Shown: positions 26,350-34,257 of the stretch, piece after piece
Numbering within the stretch: position 1 is the stretch's first letter
Layout: each line of letters opens with the position of its first letter
Assembly (NCBI GenBank): GCA_913056215.1
Contig: CAJXMN010000009.1
Span: 1-51,544 of the forward strand
DNA: 51,544 bases
Direction of reading: 5' to 3'
From: an uncultured Flavobacteriales bacterium
Lineage (GTDB): Bacteria; Bacteroidota; Bacteroidia; Flavobacteriales_D; Crocinitomicaceae
Position numbers and translations under genes: made by a program
Notes under the pieces: generated by a model
The model's input: the letters and a program-made list of their open reading frames with translations, nothing else
Told to the model about the DNA's origin: nothing
The model's database searches: none

Positions 26350-27204
26350 ATGAAAGATAAAATTGACAAAACGTTAAAGTTCCGGGAAAAAGATTTTCGA
26401 TTGCGCCCTTGGCAGTTGAAAGTGCAAGAGGTGATTTATGGCACAGATACGCGTACGGGTCGTGTTTTTGACATTGTTCTGCTAATTGTTATACTCCTTT
26501 CGATTGTTGTGGTAATGCTCGAAAGCATTCGAATGCTGAACGCAGAATACAGCTATACTTTCTGGTCTATTGAATGGGGCGTCACCATACTTTTTACCAT
26601 AGAGTATTTTTTGCGCGTTGTGAGTTTAAAAAAGCCGTTGACCTATGTGTTTTCCTTCATGGGGGTGGTAGACTTGTTTTCGTTGCTTCCTACCTACGTA
26701 GGTATATTTGTTGAGGGTACAGAAGCGCTGATGGTTATACGGTCGGTTCGATTTTTAAGGATTTTCCGTATTCTCAAACTCTCGCGTTATATGTTGGGTG
26801 CTGATATTCTCGGGGAAGCTTTATCGAATAGTCGCCATAAAATTATTGTGTTCTTGATTTCCATCCTTACGATTGTCATTATTATGGGGGGGTTGATGTT
26901 TGTCATTGAGCCGGATGAGGCTGGTTTCACAAGTATTCCACGAAGTATTTACTGGGCCATTATTACAATTACCACGGTGGGGTATGGAGATATCGCACCA
27001 ATAACACCTTTAGGTCAAGCATTGGCCTCGTTCATCATGCTATTTGGTTATGCTATCATCGCGGTACCTACTGGGATTGTATCTTCGGAAATGACAGCGA
27101 TCAAAAAAGATAACATCAAACCGTTTGAATGTCCAAATTGTGGTGAAAAGGGACATGAACGCGAAGCCAAGTATTGTAAAAATTGTGGTGAATCCTTTAA
27201 ATAG
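26350..27204 (+). CDS. Voltage-gated-type potassium channel with C-terminal zinc ribbon
   Basis: 284 residues with six membrane segments. S4 carries regularly spaced arginines (RSVRFLRIFRILKLSR). The pore helix and selectivity filter read ITITTVGYGDIAP, the K+ signature. The cytoplasmic tail has two CxxC pairs (CPNCGEKGHEREAKYCKNCGE), a zinc-ribbon-like module placed where other channels carry RCK or cyclic-nucleotide domains. The role is K+ permeation; gating by voltage is inferred from S4. Confidence 0.9.
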   Translation: MKDKIDKTLKFREKDFRLRPWQLKVQEVIYGTDTRTGRVFDIVLLIVILLSIVVVMLESIRMLNAEYSYTFWSIEWGVTILFTIEYFLRVVSLKKPLTYVFSFMGVVDLFSLLPTYVGIFVEGTEALMVIRSVRFLRIFRILKLSRYMLGADILGEALSNSRHKIIVFLISILTIVIIMGGLMFVIEPDEAGFTSIPRSIYWAIITITTVGYGDIAPITPLGQALASFIMLFGYAIIAVPTGIVSSEMTAIKKDNIKPFECPNCGEKGHEREAKYCKNCGESFK

Positions 27205-27590
27205 ATGCAGAGGAGGGACTAAAGGAGGTTCCAGAACAGTAAGTCAATTGCCGTAAATTATAGTATTCATTGTTAGATTGCTTCCATCAAGAATATCGAA
27301 ATGCAAAAATCGTAACAAAATAGGTTTCTGGTAAACTTTTTAAGATTGAGAATGAATTACGCATCAATGGTCAGTTTATAAATGACGTGAGTCACGCAAA
27401 CCTATTTGTTTTTTGAAGTAATGAGGAATAACCATTAGCAATAATATGTAATCGGGTGAACTTTGTGGGGTCGCGCTACGTCATCTTCTATTATTTTTTA
27501 GAAAGTTTATATTATTGAAAATGGAAACCCTATATTAGATGCAAATTATTATTTAATTAAAGTTGCATCTGTGACTTAAACCCTGAGTTT
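27205..27590. other. Long intergenic region with nested inverted repeats
   Basis: 386 bp without a credible gene. It contains AAATAGGTTT (27318-27327) and its complement AAACCTATTT (27398-27407), the inner palindrome CGTGAGTCACG (27386-27396), and the hairpin AGATGCAA / TTGCATCT (27537-27570) just before the DUF1566 lipoprotein gene. No known RNA family was recognised. Confidence 0.5.
27537..27570. repeat. 8-bp inverted repeat upstream of the DUF1566 lipoprotein gene
   Basis: AGATGCAA and TTGCATCT separated by an 18-nt A/T-rich loop, ending 20 nt before the start codon. It could be an operator or a 5' UTR hairpin. Confidence 0.5.
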
Positions 27591-28472
27591 ATGAAAAAGG
27601 CTACTCTACTATTTTTCGTTTTTTTGATCTTTTTGGCGTGTAAAAAAGAGGAAGAACCCACACCTGAAAATGATACGCAACAAGACTTGATAATTGTAAA
27701 TACAACAGCGGTGACTCAAATTACTGCTGAAAGTGCAAATACGGGAGGTGAGATAACTTATCCTGGAGGTTATGAGGAGGTTGATATTCATTCAAAAGGT
27801 GTTTGCTGGAGTCTTTCAGACAATCCAGACACCACTGACTTTAAAACAAATGATGCTGGTGGGACAATTTATTACAGCGTTTTGAATGATCTGGATCCAT
27901 CTACAAGTTATTATGTCCGTGCGTATGTAGCTTATGATACGGAAATTGCCTATGGGGAAGTCATTAGTTTTACTACTGAGGCGCCTGCATTATCTGCAGG
28001 AGATGATTATAAAGGGGGTATTATTGCCTATATATTTCAACCTGGTGACGATGGTTATGTAGAAAACGAGACACATGGAATAATTGCTGCTGAAAATGAT
28101 TTTAACACCAATTTCCCTTGGGGTTGCGAAGGAACGGAACTTTCAAATGCGAATGGAGAGGCGATAGGAACAGGTATGCAAAATACGTTAGATATAGTCG
28201 CCGGCTGTGGTGATACTTCATTTGCTGCAAAAGCTTGCGCTGATCTTAATGAAAATGGATACAGTGACTGGTACTTACCAAGTGAGCTTGAATTGGCTCA
28301 AGTATATCAGAATAAAAATGCTATCGGGGGCTTTTCCAATACGTTTTATTGGACTTCTACACAAGCCAATGCTACAAATGCTGTGAACATAGATTTTACT
28401 AATGGCTATCAGTACACTGTTCCAGGTTCAAAAAGTGATTTAAAGAAAGTGCGTGCCGTTCGTAATTTTTAA
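27591..28472 (+). CDS. DUF1566 (Lcl-like) lipoprotein with fibronectin-III-like domain
   Basis: 293 residues with a lipoprotein signal (FLIFLACKK, lipidation Cys about 17). An acidic linker leads to a beta-sandwich of the Fn3 type (residues about 38-130; GVCWSLSDNPDTTD, STSYYVRAYVAY). Bacteroidota surface lipoproteins often carry this type. The C-terminal DUF1566 domain has the typical YSDWYLPSELELAQVYQNK and YWTSTQ. The domain is thought to bind extracellular ligands or cell surfaces. It is monocistronic, with no close same-strand neighbour. Confidence 0.82.
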   Translation: MKKATLLFFVFLIFLACKKEEEPTPENDTQQDLIIVNTTAVTQITAESANTGGEITYPGGYEEVDIHSKGVCWSLSDNPDTTDFKTNDAGGTIYYSVLNDLDPSTSYYVRAYVAYDTEIAYGEVISFTTEAPALSAGDDYKGGIIAYIFQPGDDGYVENETHGIIAAENDFNTNFPWGCEGTELSNANGEAIGTGMQNTLDIVAGCGDTSFAAKACADLNENGYSDWYLPSELELAQVYQNKNAIGGFSNTFYWTSTQANATNAVNIDFTNGYQYTVPGSKSDLKKVRAVRNF

Positions 28473-28581
28473 AAAAGCATGAGTCGGTCTTACTTCGGTG
28501 TTTGAATAGAAAGTAGTAGTATTTTAAGGATGCTCCATTTTCCTTTTGAAACTAGCGTACTCGAACTGATGCCTTTATAAA

Positions 28582-28610
28582 CAAAAAAAGGTTGCTCTTT
28601 CGAACAACCT
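28582..28610 (-). terminator. Rho-independent terminator of the tRNA-fMet gene
   Basis: On the reverse strand the 9-bp stem AGGTTGTTC / GAGCAACCT closes a GAAA loop, followed by a run of seven T. It lies 7 nt beyond the CCA end of the tRNA. Confidence 0.85.
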
Positions 28611-28617
28611 TCTTTAA

Positions 28618-28693
<76 letters not shown>

Positions 28694-28724
28694 ATATATC
28701 TTTAATATGTAATGTCTTTTTTCG

Positions 28725-28742
28725 TTCTGATCGTTATCAGAA
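28725..28742. repeat. 7-bp inverted repeat in the tRNA-fMet leader
   Basis: TTCTGAT / ATCAGAA with a 4-nt loop, between the promoter and the tRNA. It has no T-run, so it is not an obvious terminator. Confidence 0.4.
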
Positions 28743-28759
28743 ATCCCTAAAGGGGAGTG

Positions 28760-28789
28760 CAAATATAACGAGTTTATTTTAAACGACAA
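28760..28789 (-). promoter_or_regulatory. Promoter of the tRNA-fMet gene
   Basis: Reverse strand: TTG (28787-28789), 19 nt spacer, TATATTTG (28760-28767), an excellent consensus match. It is 66 nt upstream of the mature tRNA. The rest of the gap to 28951 shows nothing else. Confidence 0.7.
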
Positions 28790-28951
28790 TATTATTTAAA
28801 ATAAGAATACAATATGGTAGTTAATGAATAATGAAATAAGAGCTGTTAGAGTGCTAATCACAAGCAATTGTAGGGTGCATTATTTGCTGACTATTAAGCA
28901 TATAAGTGCTTGAATTAGGTGCATGTAATAGAGGTTAACAGAATAACGAAT

Positions 28952-30394
28952 TCAGTTTATTATTTTTTTTAACTGTTCTTGAAGCATCGCGATAGCCTGA
29001 TCAATTGTAGCTTTATGCGTTCGGAATGATAAAATTGCTATTCGAATTACAAATTTTCCGTCTACACGTGTTGAGGAAAGAAATATGCGTCCATCCTGAT
29101 GACAATTTTTCAATAATTGCTGGTTGAAAGCGTCTTGTTTTTGTGCCCTTGGGTACCAAAAGTAACTCACAGAAAGGTCGGGACGAGGACCGAGCTGAAA
29201 ACCGAGATTCTTCAGCTGCTCACGGAAATAATGGGTCAACAAGATTTTTTCTTTCAAGGCAGCTTGAAAAGGAGCAATACCGTGTAGTTTTAAAGGCAGC
29301 CACATGCGAAGCGCTCTAAAATGTTTGGTTAATTCTGGTGAAACATCTGCTGGACTCACGGGAACATCTCCCGACGTGGCATCTTGCATGTAATTTGCCG
29401 TATAGTGATGTGATTTGAAAACAGCGTTACGATCTTTCACCAACACAGCTCCAATACCATAGGGTAAAAACAGCCCCTTATGTGGATCAATGACCAAAGA
29501 GTCAGCCTGTTCAATTCCACTAAATGCACCTTGGTATTCGGGAAGTAATTTAAAGAATCCACCATATGCGGCATCTACGTGAAACCACATGTCGTGTTTT
29601 TTGGCAATTGTAGCTAACTTTTTAAGGGGATCGATCGCACCCATATCTGTCGTGCCAGCGGAAGCAATTACTAAAAACGGATTTTTACCATTTCTTTCGT
29701 CATTTGTGATAAGTGACCTTAATTGAGGAAGATCCATCATTCCCCGATCATTCATATCAACAATTCGAATGATTACATTTTCCAGTCCGATGATGCGCAA
29801 GGCCTTATGAATACAATGATGCACTTGTTCGGTCATATAGAGTGCAGCTTCAGAAACAGGCCGCTCCATTACTCTTTTGGCGTCCCGGGCCGCAGTTAGC
29901 GCAATCAAATTAGCGATTGATCCACCAGAGGTGAGGTTCCCAATGCTGTTCTCGGGAAATTCGAAACATTCTTTCAACCAATTCAGGCAGGCTTCTTCTA
30001 TTTCCACAGCTCCAGGGGAAGCGTAATACATACCTGCGTATACATTGCTCACGGATGCCAGATAATCAGCTATTGCTGATGCGTAGAGTCCACCGCCTGG
30101 TATATACCCCAGATGACCCCCAGAAGCCGCATTAATTCCGTGTGGGAAAACATGGTTTGATACCGTATCTAAGATTTTTTGGATCGACATTTGTTCATCT
30201 GAAATTCGAAAAACAGCTTTGTCTGGACGCGAGGAGCGATAAGCTTTGGTGGTAGATAATTGATCTAAAAATTGATTGGCCACTTGCTCCATTTCACCGT
30301 TCATGTCTTGACGTTGTTCTGGGGTGATTTCTAATGCATTCGCTGATTCTTCAAGCGCTAGTATTTCTTTTACATCCGTTGGGTTTTGATTCAT
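28952..30394 (-). CDS. PLP-dependent group II decarboxylase (aromatic-L-amino-acid or glutamate type)
   Basis: 480 residues. The pyridoxal-binding segment is clear: the Asp-Ala motif (HVDAAYGGFF) and the Schiff-base Lys in SLVIDPHKGLFLPYG. The earlier segment NLTSGGSIANLIALTAARD is the cofactor-phosphate region. The group decarboxylates aromatic amino acids, glutamate, aspartate or diaminobutyrate; the substrate cannot be read. It starts 2 nt after the anti-sigma factor gene, so it is in the sigma-factor operon, which is unusual for such an enzyme. Confidence 0.88.
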   Translation of the reverse strand: MNQNPTDVKEILALEESANALEITPEQRQDMNGEMEQVANQFLDQLSTTKAYRSSRPDKAVFRISDEQMSIQKILDTVSNHVFPHGINAASGGHLGYIPGGGLYASAIADYLASVSNVYAGMYYASPGAVEIEEACLNWLKECFEFPENSIGNLTSGGSIANLIALTAARDAKRVMERPVSEAALYMTEQVHHCIHKALRIIGLENVIIRIVDMNDRGMMDLPQLRSLITNDERNGKNPFLVIASAGTTDMGAIDPLKKLATIAKKHDMWFHVDAAYGGFFKLLPEYQGAFSGIEQADSLVIDPHKGLFLPYGIGAVLVKDRNAVFKSHHYTANYMQDATSGDVPVSPADVSPELTKHFRALRMWLPLKLHGIAPFQAALKEKILLTHYFREQLKNLGFQLGPRPDLSVSYFWYPRAQKQDAFNQQLLKNCHQDGRIFLSSTRVDGKFVIRIAILSFRTHKATIDQAIAMLQEQLKKIIN

Positions 30395-30396
30395 TG

Positions 30397-31245
30397 TTAC
30401 ACATTTCCTACTACATACATCTGATCAAGATTAGGAGCTGGTCGCCCACCCTCATCTTCTAGCGTAATAGCGAATGCTGCAGCCGATTTCGTCTTTTTCG
30501 ATACCTCAATGAAAGCCGTTTTCTGTTTTTTGGGCAGTACACCCATATTTTTGGGTTTACCGTCAATGATCGCCCACAGTTGGTATTGTTTTTTAGCTGG
30601 TGCGCTGGGCAATTGGTCGACTTGAAGGACAACGCGGCTATTGACTTTATTCCAGAAAACATTCACCAACGAAGTGTTACTCAGATCAGTCCCCTTAAGT
30701 ACCACTCTCCGCGTATTCGTATCAGAAAGGAATTGGAGTAACTCATTTTTCTTTTGAAGCTGCGCTGAATAATCTGTTGAAACAACCTGGATTTTTTGAC
30801 GCTTCGACTGGATATCACTTTTGAGTTCAGCGACTCTTTCTTCCAGAACCTTGTTATCACTTCTCGTATTTATAAACACTACTGTTGCAATTAAGAAGAG
30901 CGCAAAAAACGCTGCAGCCATTAATTTCCAGGTATTCTTTTGATCTTTATTATTAGAAGCTGGTTTTTTTTCAGCTGTAAAGTCGTGTTCGATGATCTCA
31001 TCTTTTTGATCCTGATCGATCTTTTCGTAAACCTTAGAAAGTACTTTTTCCTTGAGTCCTTCGGGAGGAGTGACAGCATTTTGGTCCGCTACTTTTTCCA
31101 AAGAAATTTGAAAGTCTTGTAGGGCTTCATCAATAGCTGGATAGATAGAGGACAAACACTCAACCTCTTGTTTTTCTTGAGGAGAAACTTGACCGAGGAC
31201 GTAGGCCTCTAAAATACCTGATGCTATGTATTCTTTTAAATCCAA
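30397..31245 (-). CDS. Anti-sigma factor, RskA-like
   Basis: 282 residues. The N-terminal cytosolic helices (YIASGILEAYVLGQVSPQEKQEVE) are the RskA-type sigma-binding region, without a zinc Cys motif. There is one membrane helix (about 107-124: LMAAAFFALFLIATVVF). The periplasmic part has a coiled coil and a C-terminal beta-rich RskA domain (KKQYQLWAIIDGKPKNMGVL). It should hold the ECF sigma inactive at the membrane until a signal cleaves or rearranges it. It overlaps the sigma gene by 10 nt. Confidence 0.88.
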   Translation of the reverse strand: MDLKEYIASGILEAYVLGQVSPQEKQEVECLSSIYPAIDEALQDFQISLEKVADQNAVTPPEGLKEKVLSKVYEKIDQDQKDEIIEHDFTAEKKPASNNKDQKNTWKLMAAAFFALFLIATVVFINTRSDNKVLEERVAELKSDIQSKRQKIQVVSTDYSAQLQKKNELLQFLSDTNTRRVVLKGTDLSNTSLVNVFWNKVNSRVVLQVDQLPSAPAKKQYQLWAIIDGKPKNMGVLPKKQKTAFIEVSKKTKSAAAFAITLEDEGGRPAPNLDQMYVVGNV

Positions 31246-31796
31246 AATATAAAGTTTGTCATCATTTTTCTCAGTTTTTTCAATCCATTTCTCGCTCGGG
31301 TTTTTACCGTACCGAGCGGGATTCCCAGTTCATCGGAAATTTCTTTCTGTGTGTAACCACCGAAGTATAAATATTCGATGATTAGCTTATGGTCTTCATC
31401 CAACTTACCAACTGTTTCTTTTAAACCAAGATGATCAACATTCATGGAAGTTTTGTGAAGATTACTTGTATTTACGAATGTTTCGAATGATTGGATTTGC
31501 ACTTTCCCTTCCCGCTTTATTTTTCGTACTTTATCGATAGCCGTATTTCTCGCGATGTTCAACATCCACGTATAAAGCCTTCCTTTAGATGAATCAAAAG
31601 CGTGAATTTTTTTCCAGATTTTAACGAATGTTTCTTGCATTGCGTCTATGGCCTCATCTTCTTTTCGTACTATGCGGAAGATTACACCGTAGAGTGCACT
31701 GGAATAATTGTCGTAGAGCTTTTCAAAGGCAGCGTGTTTTCCTTTCCTGAGCTCATCAACAAGGCGTTGATATTCTATTTCTTCTTTTTCTAACAA
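31236..31796 (-). CDS. ECF sigma factor (TTG start)
   Basis: 186 residues. Region 2 is present (FEKLYDNYSSALYGVIFRIV, EAIDAMQETFVKIWK) and region 4 has an HTH (YTQKEISDELGIPLGTVKTRARNGLKKL). The start is a TTG at 31796: no ATG lies in frame before conserved region 2, and a stop is found shortly upstream. It directs RNA polymerase to specific promoters and is controlled by the adjacent anti-sigma. Confidence 0.88.
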   Translation of the reverse strand: MLEKEEIEYQRLVDELRKGKHAAFEKLYDNYSSALYGVIFRIVRKEDEAIDAMQETFVKIWKKIHAFDSSKGRLYTWMLNIARNTAIDKVRKIKREGKVQIQSFETFVNTSNLHKTSMNVDHLGLKETVGKLDEDHKLIIEYLYFGGYTQKEISDELGIPLGTVKTRARNGLKKLRKMMTNFIFWI

Positions 31797-31916
31797 AATT
31801 CTGAACTAAAATAGATAAAATACCTTAGAGGAAGGCTACTTTTCTCAACAAGTACCTCCAATTGACTCTATTACTTCCACTCTATTGAATTCGCAAAATG
31901 TATTCGCTGGTTTTTA

Positions 31917-32387
31917 TTAAGACAGCAGTTTCTGCCTTAACATAAATTCAAGTTGATCATTAGCTTCCGAAAGACGCTCTGTAATTTCCTGATTTTCCCG
32001 GTGCAATTGATATACTTCGTAGGACTTTTCTATGATCTCTTTTAATTTTTCGTTGTCCCATGGTTTAGCGATATACTTAAAAATATGCCCTTTATTGACA
32101 GCGTCCACGAGTGCTTCCATGTCGGTATAACCGGTCACTAAAATCCGAATTGTATGCGGAAAATCTTCAATTATCGATGACAAAAACTCAACGCCAGTTT
32201 TTTCAGGCATGCGTTGATCAGTGAGGAGCACATGAATTTCGTTGTTTTTCATGATATCAAAACCGTTGTCCGCGCTTTCCGCTAAAAAAATATTGAAATC
32301 TCTTCGAAATGCCGCCTTGAAAGTAGTAAGGTTACTCTTTTCGTCGTCAATATACAACACGTTTATTTGCTTATTTTTTTGTGCCAT
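31917..32387 (-). CDS. Stand-alone receiver-domain response regulator with coiled-coil tail
   Basis: 156 residues from the ATG at 32387; longer in-frame starts reach 32486 but add no receiver sequence. The receiver is of the RpfG-like type: VLYIDDEKSNL, phospho-acceptor Asp57 in LLTDQRMPEKTG, VTGYTD (Thr) and YIAKPWDN (Lys). After it come only about 30 residues of predicted coiled coil (YQLHRENQEITERLSEAND), with no DNA-binding or enzyme output. It is divergent, by 75 bp, from the E1-GNAT-kinase operon and probably accepts phosphate from that kinase. Confidence 0.88.
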   Translation of the reverse strand: MAQKNKQINVLYIDDEKSNLTTFKAAFRRDFNIFLAESADNGFDIMKNNEIHVLLTDQRMPEKTGVEFLSSIIEDFPHTIRILVTGYTDMEALVDAVNKGHIFKYIAKPWDNEKLKEIIEKSYEVYQLHRENQEITERLSEANDQLEFMLRQKLLS

Positions 32388-32462
32388 AGTCCAAAACCTG
32401 ACCTTTTTTATATTAAAAAATATTTCCATAAATTTAAGAAAAATCAAAGTCCTATCTAAGTT

Positions 32463-33551
32463 ATGGAGGAAAAAAGAATTCAGCATCCCATTGTTTTCCG
32501 GATGAATATCACCCCTGAAAGAGAACGATTGAAGGAATTAATTCAGTCTCAATCTTCACTGGTTCAGTTAAATATGATTGAAAGTCAGATTGCGGATTGG
32601 GTCAAATTAAATTACCCAAAAGAATACAGTGAAAATAGAGATATCACTAAGTTTATTCAAGGGTTTAAACGAGACTATCCGATGGAAACTTACGGTTGTT
32701 GGGTTTACTATCCCTGGAAGAATACAGTCGTACGCACACTTTCAGCAAAACATTTCGCCGATGTGCGCACAGCGAGGAATAAACACAAAATTACGGCTGA
32801 GGACCAGGAAGAACTCTCGCAAAAGTGTATTGGTGTTGTAGGACTATCAGTAGGTAATTCTATTGCGCAAACGCTGGCTTTAGAGCGACTGTTTGGAACA
32901 TTGCGTATTGCTGATTTTGATGATTTAGAATTGACCAACATGAACCGAATATTTTCAGGTATTGATCAGCTGGGAATGCCAAAGACAACGATAGTTAGCC
33001 GTGCGATTGCTGAGCTCGATCCTTTTTTAACGGTTAAACCTTATAATGAGGGGATAAACACCGATAATATCGCTTCATTTTTTGAAGATGAACAGCAAAA
33101 TCAATTGGATGTGATCATTGACGAATGTGATAGTATCGCGGTAAAGATTGCGTTGCGAGAAGAAGCTAGAAAAAGAAGGATACCGCTCATCATGCAAACC
33201 AGCGATAGAGGATTAATAGACATAGAACGTTACGATCTCAATCCTCAAGCACCTCTGTTTCACGGGTTATTAACTACTCACGAAATTGATATGATCAAAG
33301 AGGGAACCGAAGGAAAAGCGTTGATCGCCGCAGTTCAAAAGATCATTGATCCGAGAACGATGTCCAGAGGTCTCAAAAATTCACTCTCTGAAATTGGAAA
33401 AACGATTACTACCTGGCCACAACTCGGTTCGGATGTTACTTTCGGAGGAGCAGTTACTGCCCAAATAACACGAGATATCCTATTGGGTAAAAGTGAAATC
33501 TCTGGACGTCACTTTTTAGAAATCGATATGTCTAAATATGACCGACTTTAA
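32463..33551 (+). CDS. E1/ThiF family adenylyltransferase, Rv1355c-like
   Basis: 362 residues. An N-terminal extension (1 to about 120) ends with RTARNKHKITAEDQEELSQ. The Rossmann ATP-binding domain follows: IGVVGLSVGNSIAQTLALE, then the acidic-Arg motif RIADFDDLELTNMNR, then the turn with DECDS (Cys222) as a possible thiol. No zinc CxxC pairs are present. This type (GLSVG, ADFDxLELxNxNR) resembles Rv1355c-like E1 proteins, which adenylate a carboxylate. The target is unknown. Its stop overlaps the GNAT gene by 14 nt. Confidence 0.82.
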   Translation: MEEKRIQHPIVFRMNITPERERLKELIQSQSSLVQLNMIESQIADWVKLNYPKEYSENRDITKFIQGFKRDYPMETYGCWVYYPWKNTVVRTLSAKHFADVRTARNKHKITAEDQEELSQKCIGVVGLSVGNSIAQTLALERLFGTLRIADFDDLELTNMNRIFSGIDQLGMPKTTIVSRAIAELDPFLTVKPYNEGINTDNIASFFEDEQQNQLDVIIDECDSIAVKIALREEARKRRIPLIMQTSDRGLIDIERYDLNPQAPLFHGLLTTHEIDMIKEGTEGKALIAAVQKIIDPRTMSRGLKNSLSEIGKTITTWPQLGSDVTFGGAVTAQITRDILLGKSEISGRHFLEIDMSKYDRL

Positions 33552-34239
33552 AGTCGAAATATATAGAGCTGCTGATCATCCTGAGCGCAATGCGGTCTTT
33601 ATTCGAGGCCATTCTAGTGTACTCAAAGATTATGGAGTAACGATGATTACTTCCTTCAAGGAGCAAAAGTGGGTGCATCAACCTTCTGTCTATTGCCTTG
33701 TGGCTTCTACACCTTCTGGAGAAATGATTGGCGGCATCCGAATTCATATTGCTGATTTTATTACGCCTTTGCCACTAGAAACTGCACTCCATAAAATGGA
33801 TACAGGGATTCATGATCTCGTTAAAAGTTACGCGGGCGAAGGCGTTGGTGAACTCTGTGGGTTATGGAATGCCAAAAAAGTAGCAAGAGTAGGTATTAGT
33901 TTTGTTCTCACCCGTGCTGCTGTGGCCGTAATGCCTTATTTGCAGTTTCGTGTATTAATGGGTATTTGTGCGGAATATAGTTTAAATATGTTCAAAAATG
34001 TTGGGTTTGAAATTGATGTTTCCCTTGGTGATAATGGAGAGTTCCCTTATCCAACAACAGCTTATATCACTCGAGTTGTAGGGATTTTAAAGTCAAGTTC
34101 ACTTGCGACGGCTCATCCAGTTGATCGAAAAAAAATATTAGATTTGCGTAATTCCCCAGTCCAAGAAAGAATTGAACAGGGTAAGAAAGGTGAATTTACT
34201 GTAAATTACAATCTACGGGTATCGCCTAACGTGCCTTAG
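33538..34239 (+). CDS. GNAT-like / FeeM-type N-acyltransferase
   Basis: 233 residues with a GNAT-like core: YCLVASTPSGEMIGGIRIHI (beta hairpin), VGELCGLWNAKKVARVGIS, and VLMGICAEYSLNMFKNVGFEI. The order is that of LuxI/FeeM/PEP-CTERM-type acyltransferases, which transfer acyl groups from acyl-ACP or acyl-CoA to amines. The substrate is unknown. It overlaps the E1 gene, so the two proteins are probably made in equal amounts, and is followed after 18 nt by the sensor kinase. The fit to GNAT is moderate. Confidence 0.72.
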   Translation: MTDFKVEIYRAADHPERNAVFIRGHSSVLKDYGVTMITSFKEQKWVHQPSVYCLVASTPSGEMIGGIRIHIADFITPLPLETALHKMDTGIHDLVKSYAGEGVGELCGLWNAKKVARVGISFVLTRAAVAVMPYLQFRVLMGICAEYSLNMFKNVGFEIDVSLGDNGEFPYPTTAYITRVVGILKSSSLATAHPVDRKKILDLRNSPVQERIEQGKKGEFTVNYNLRVSPNVP

Positions 34240-34257
34240 AAAAGAAAGCAACGTAAT

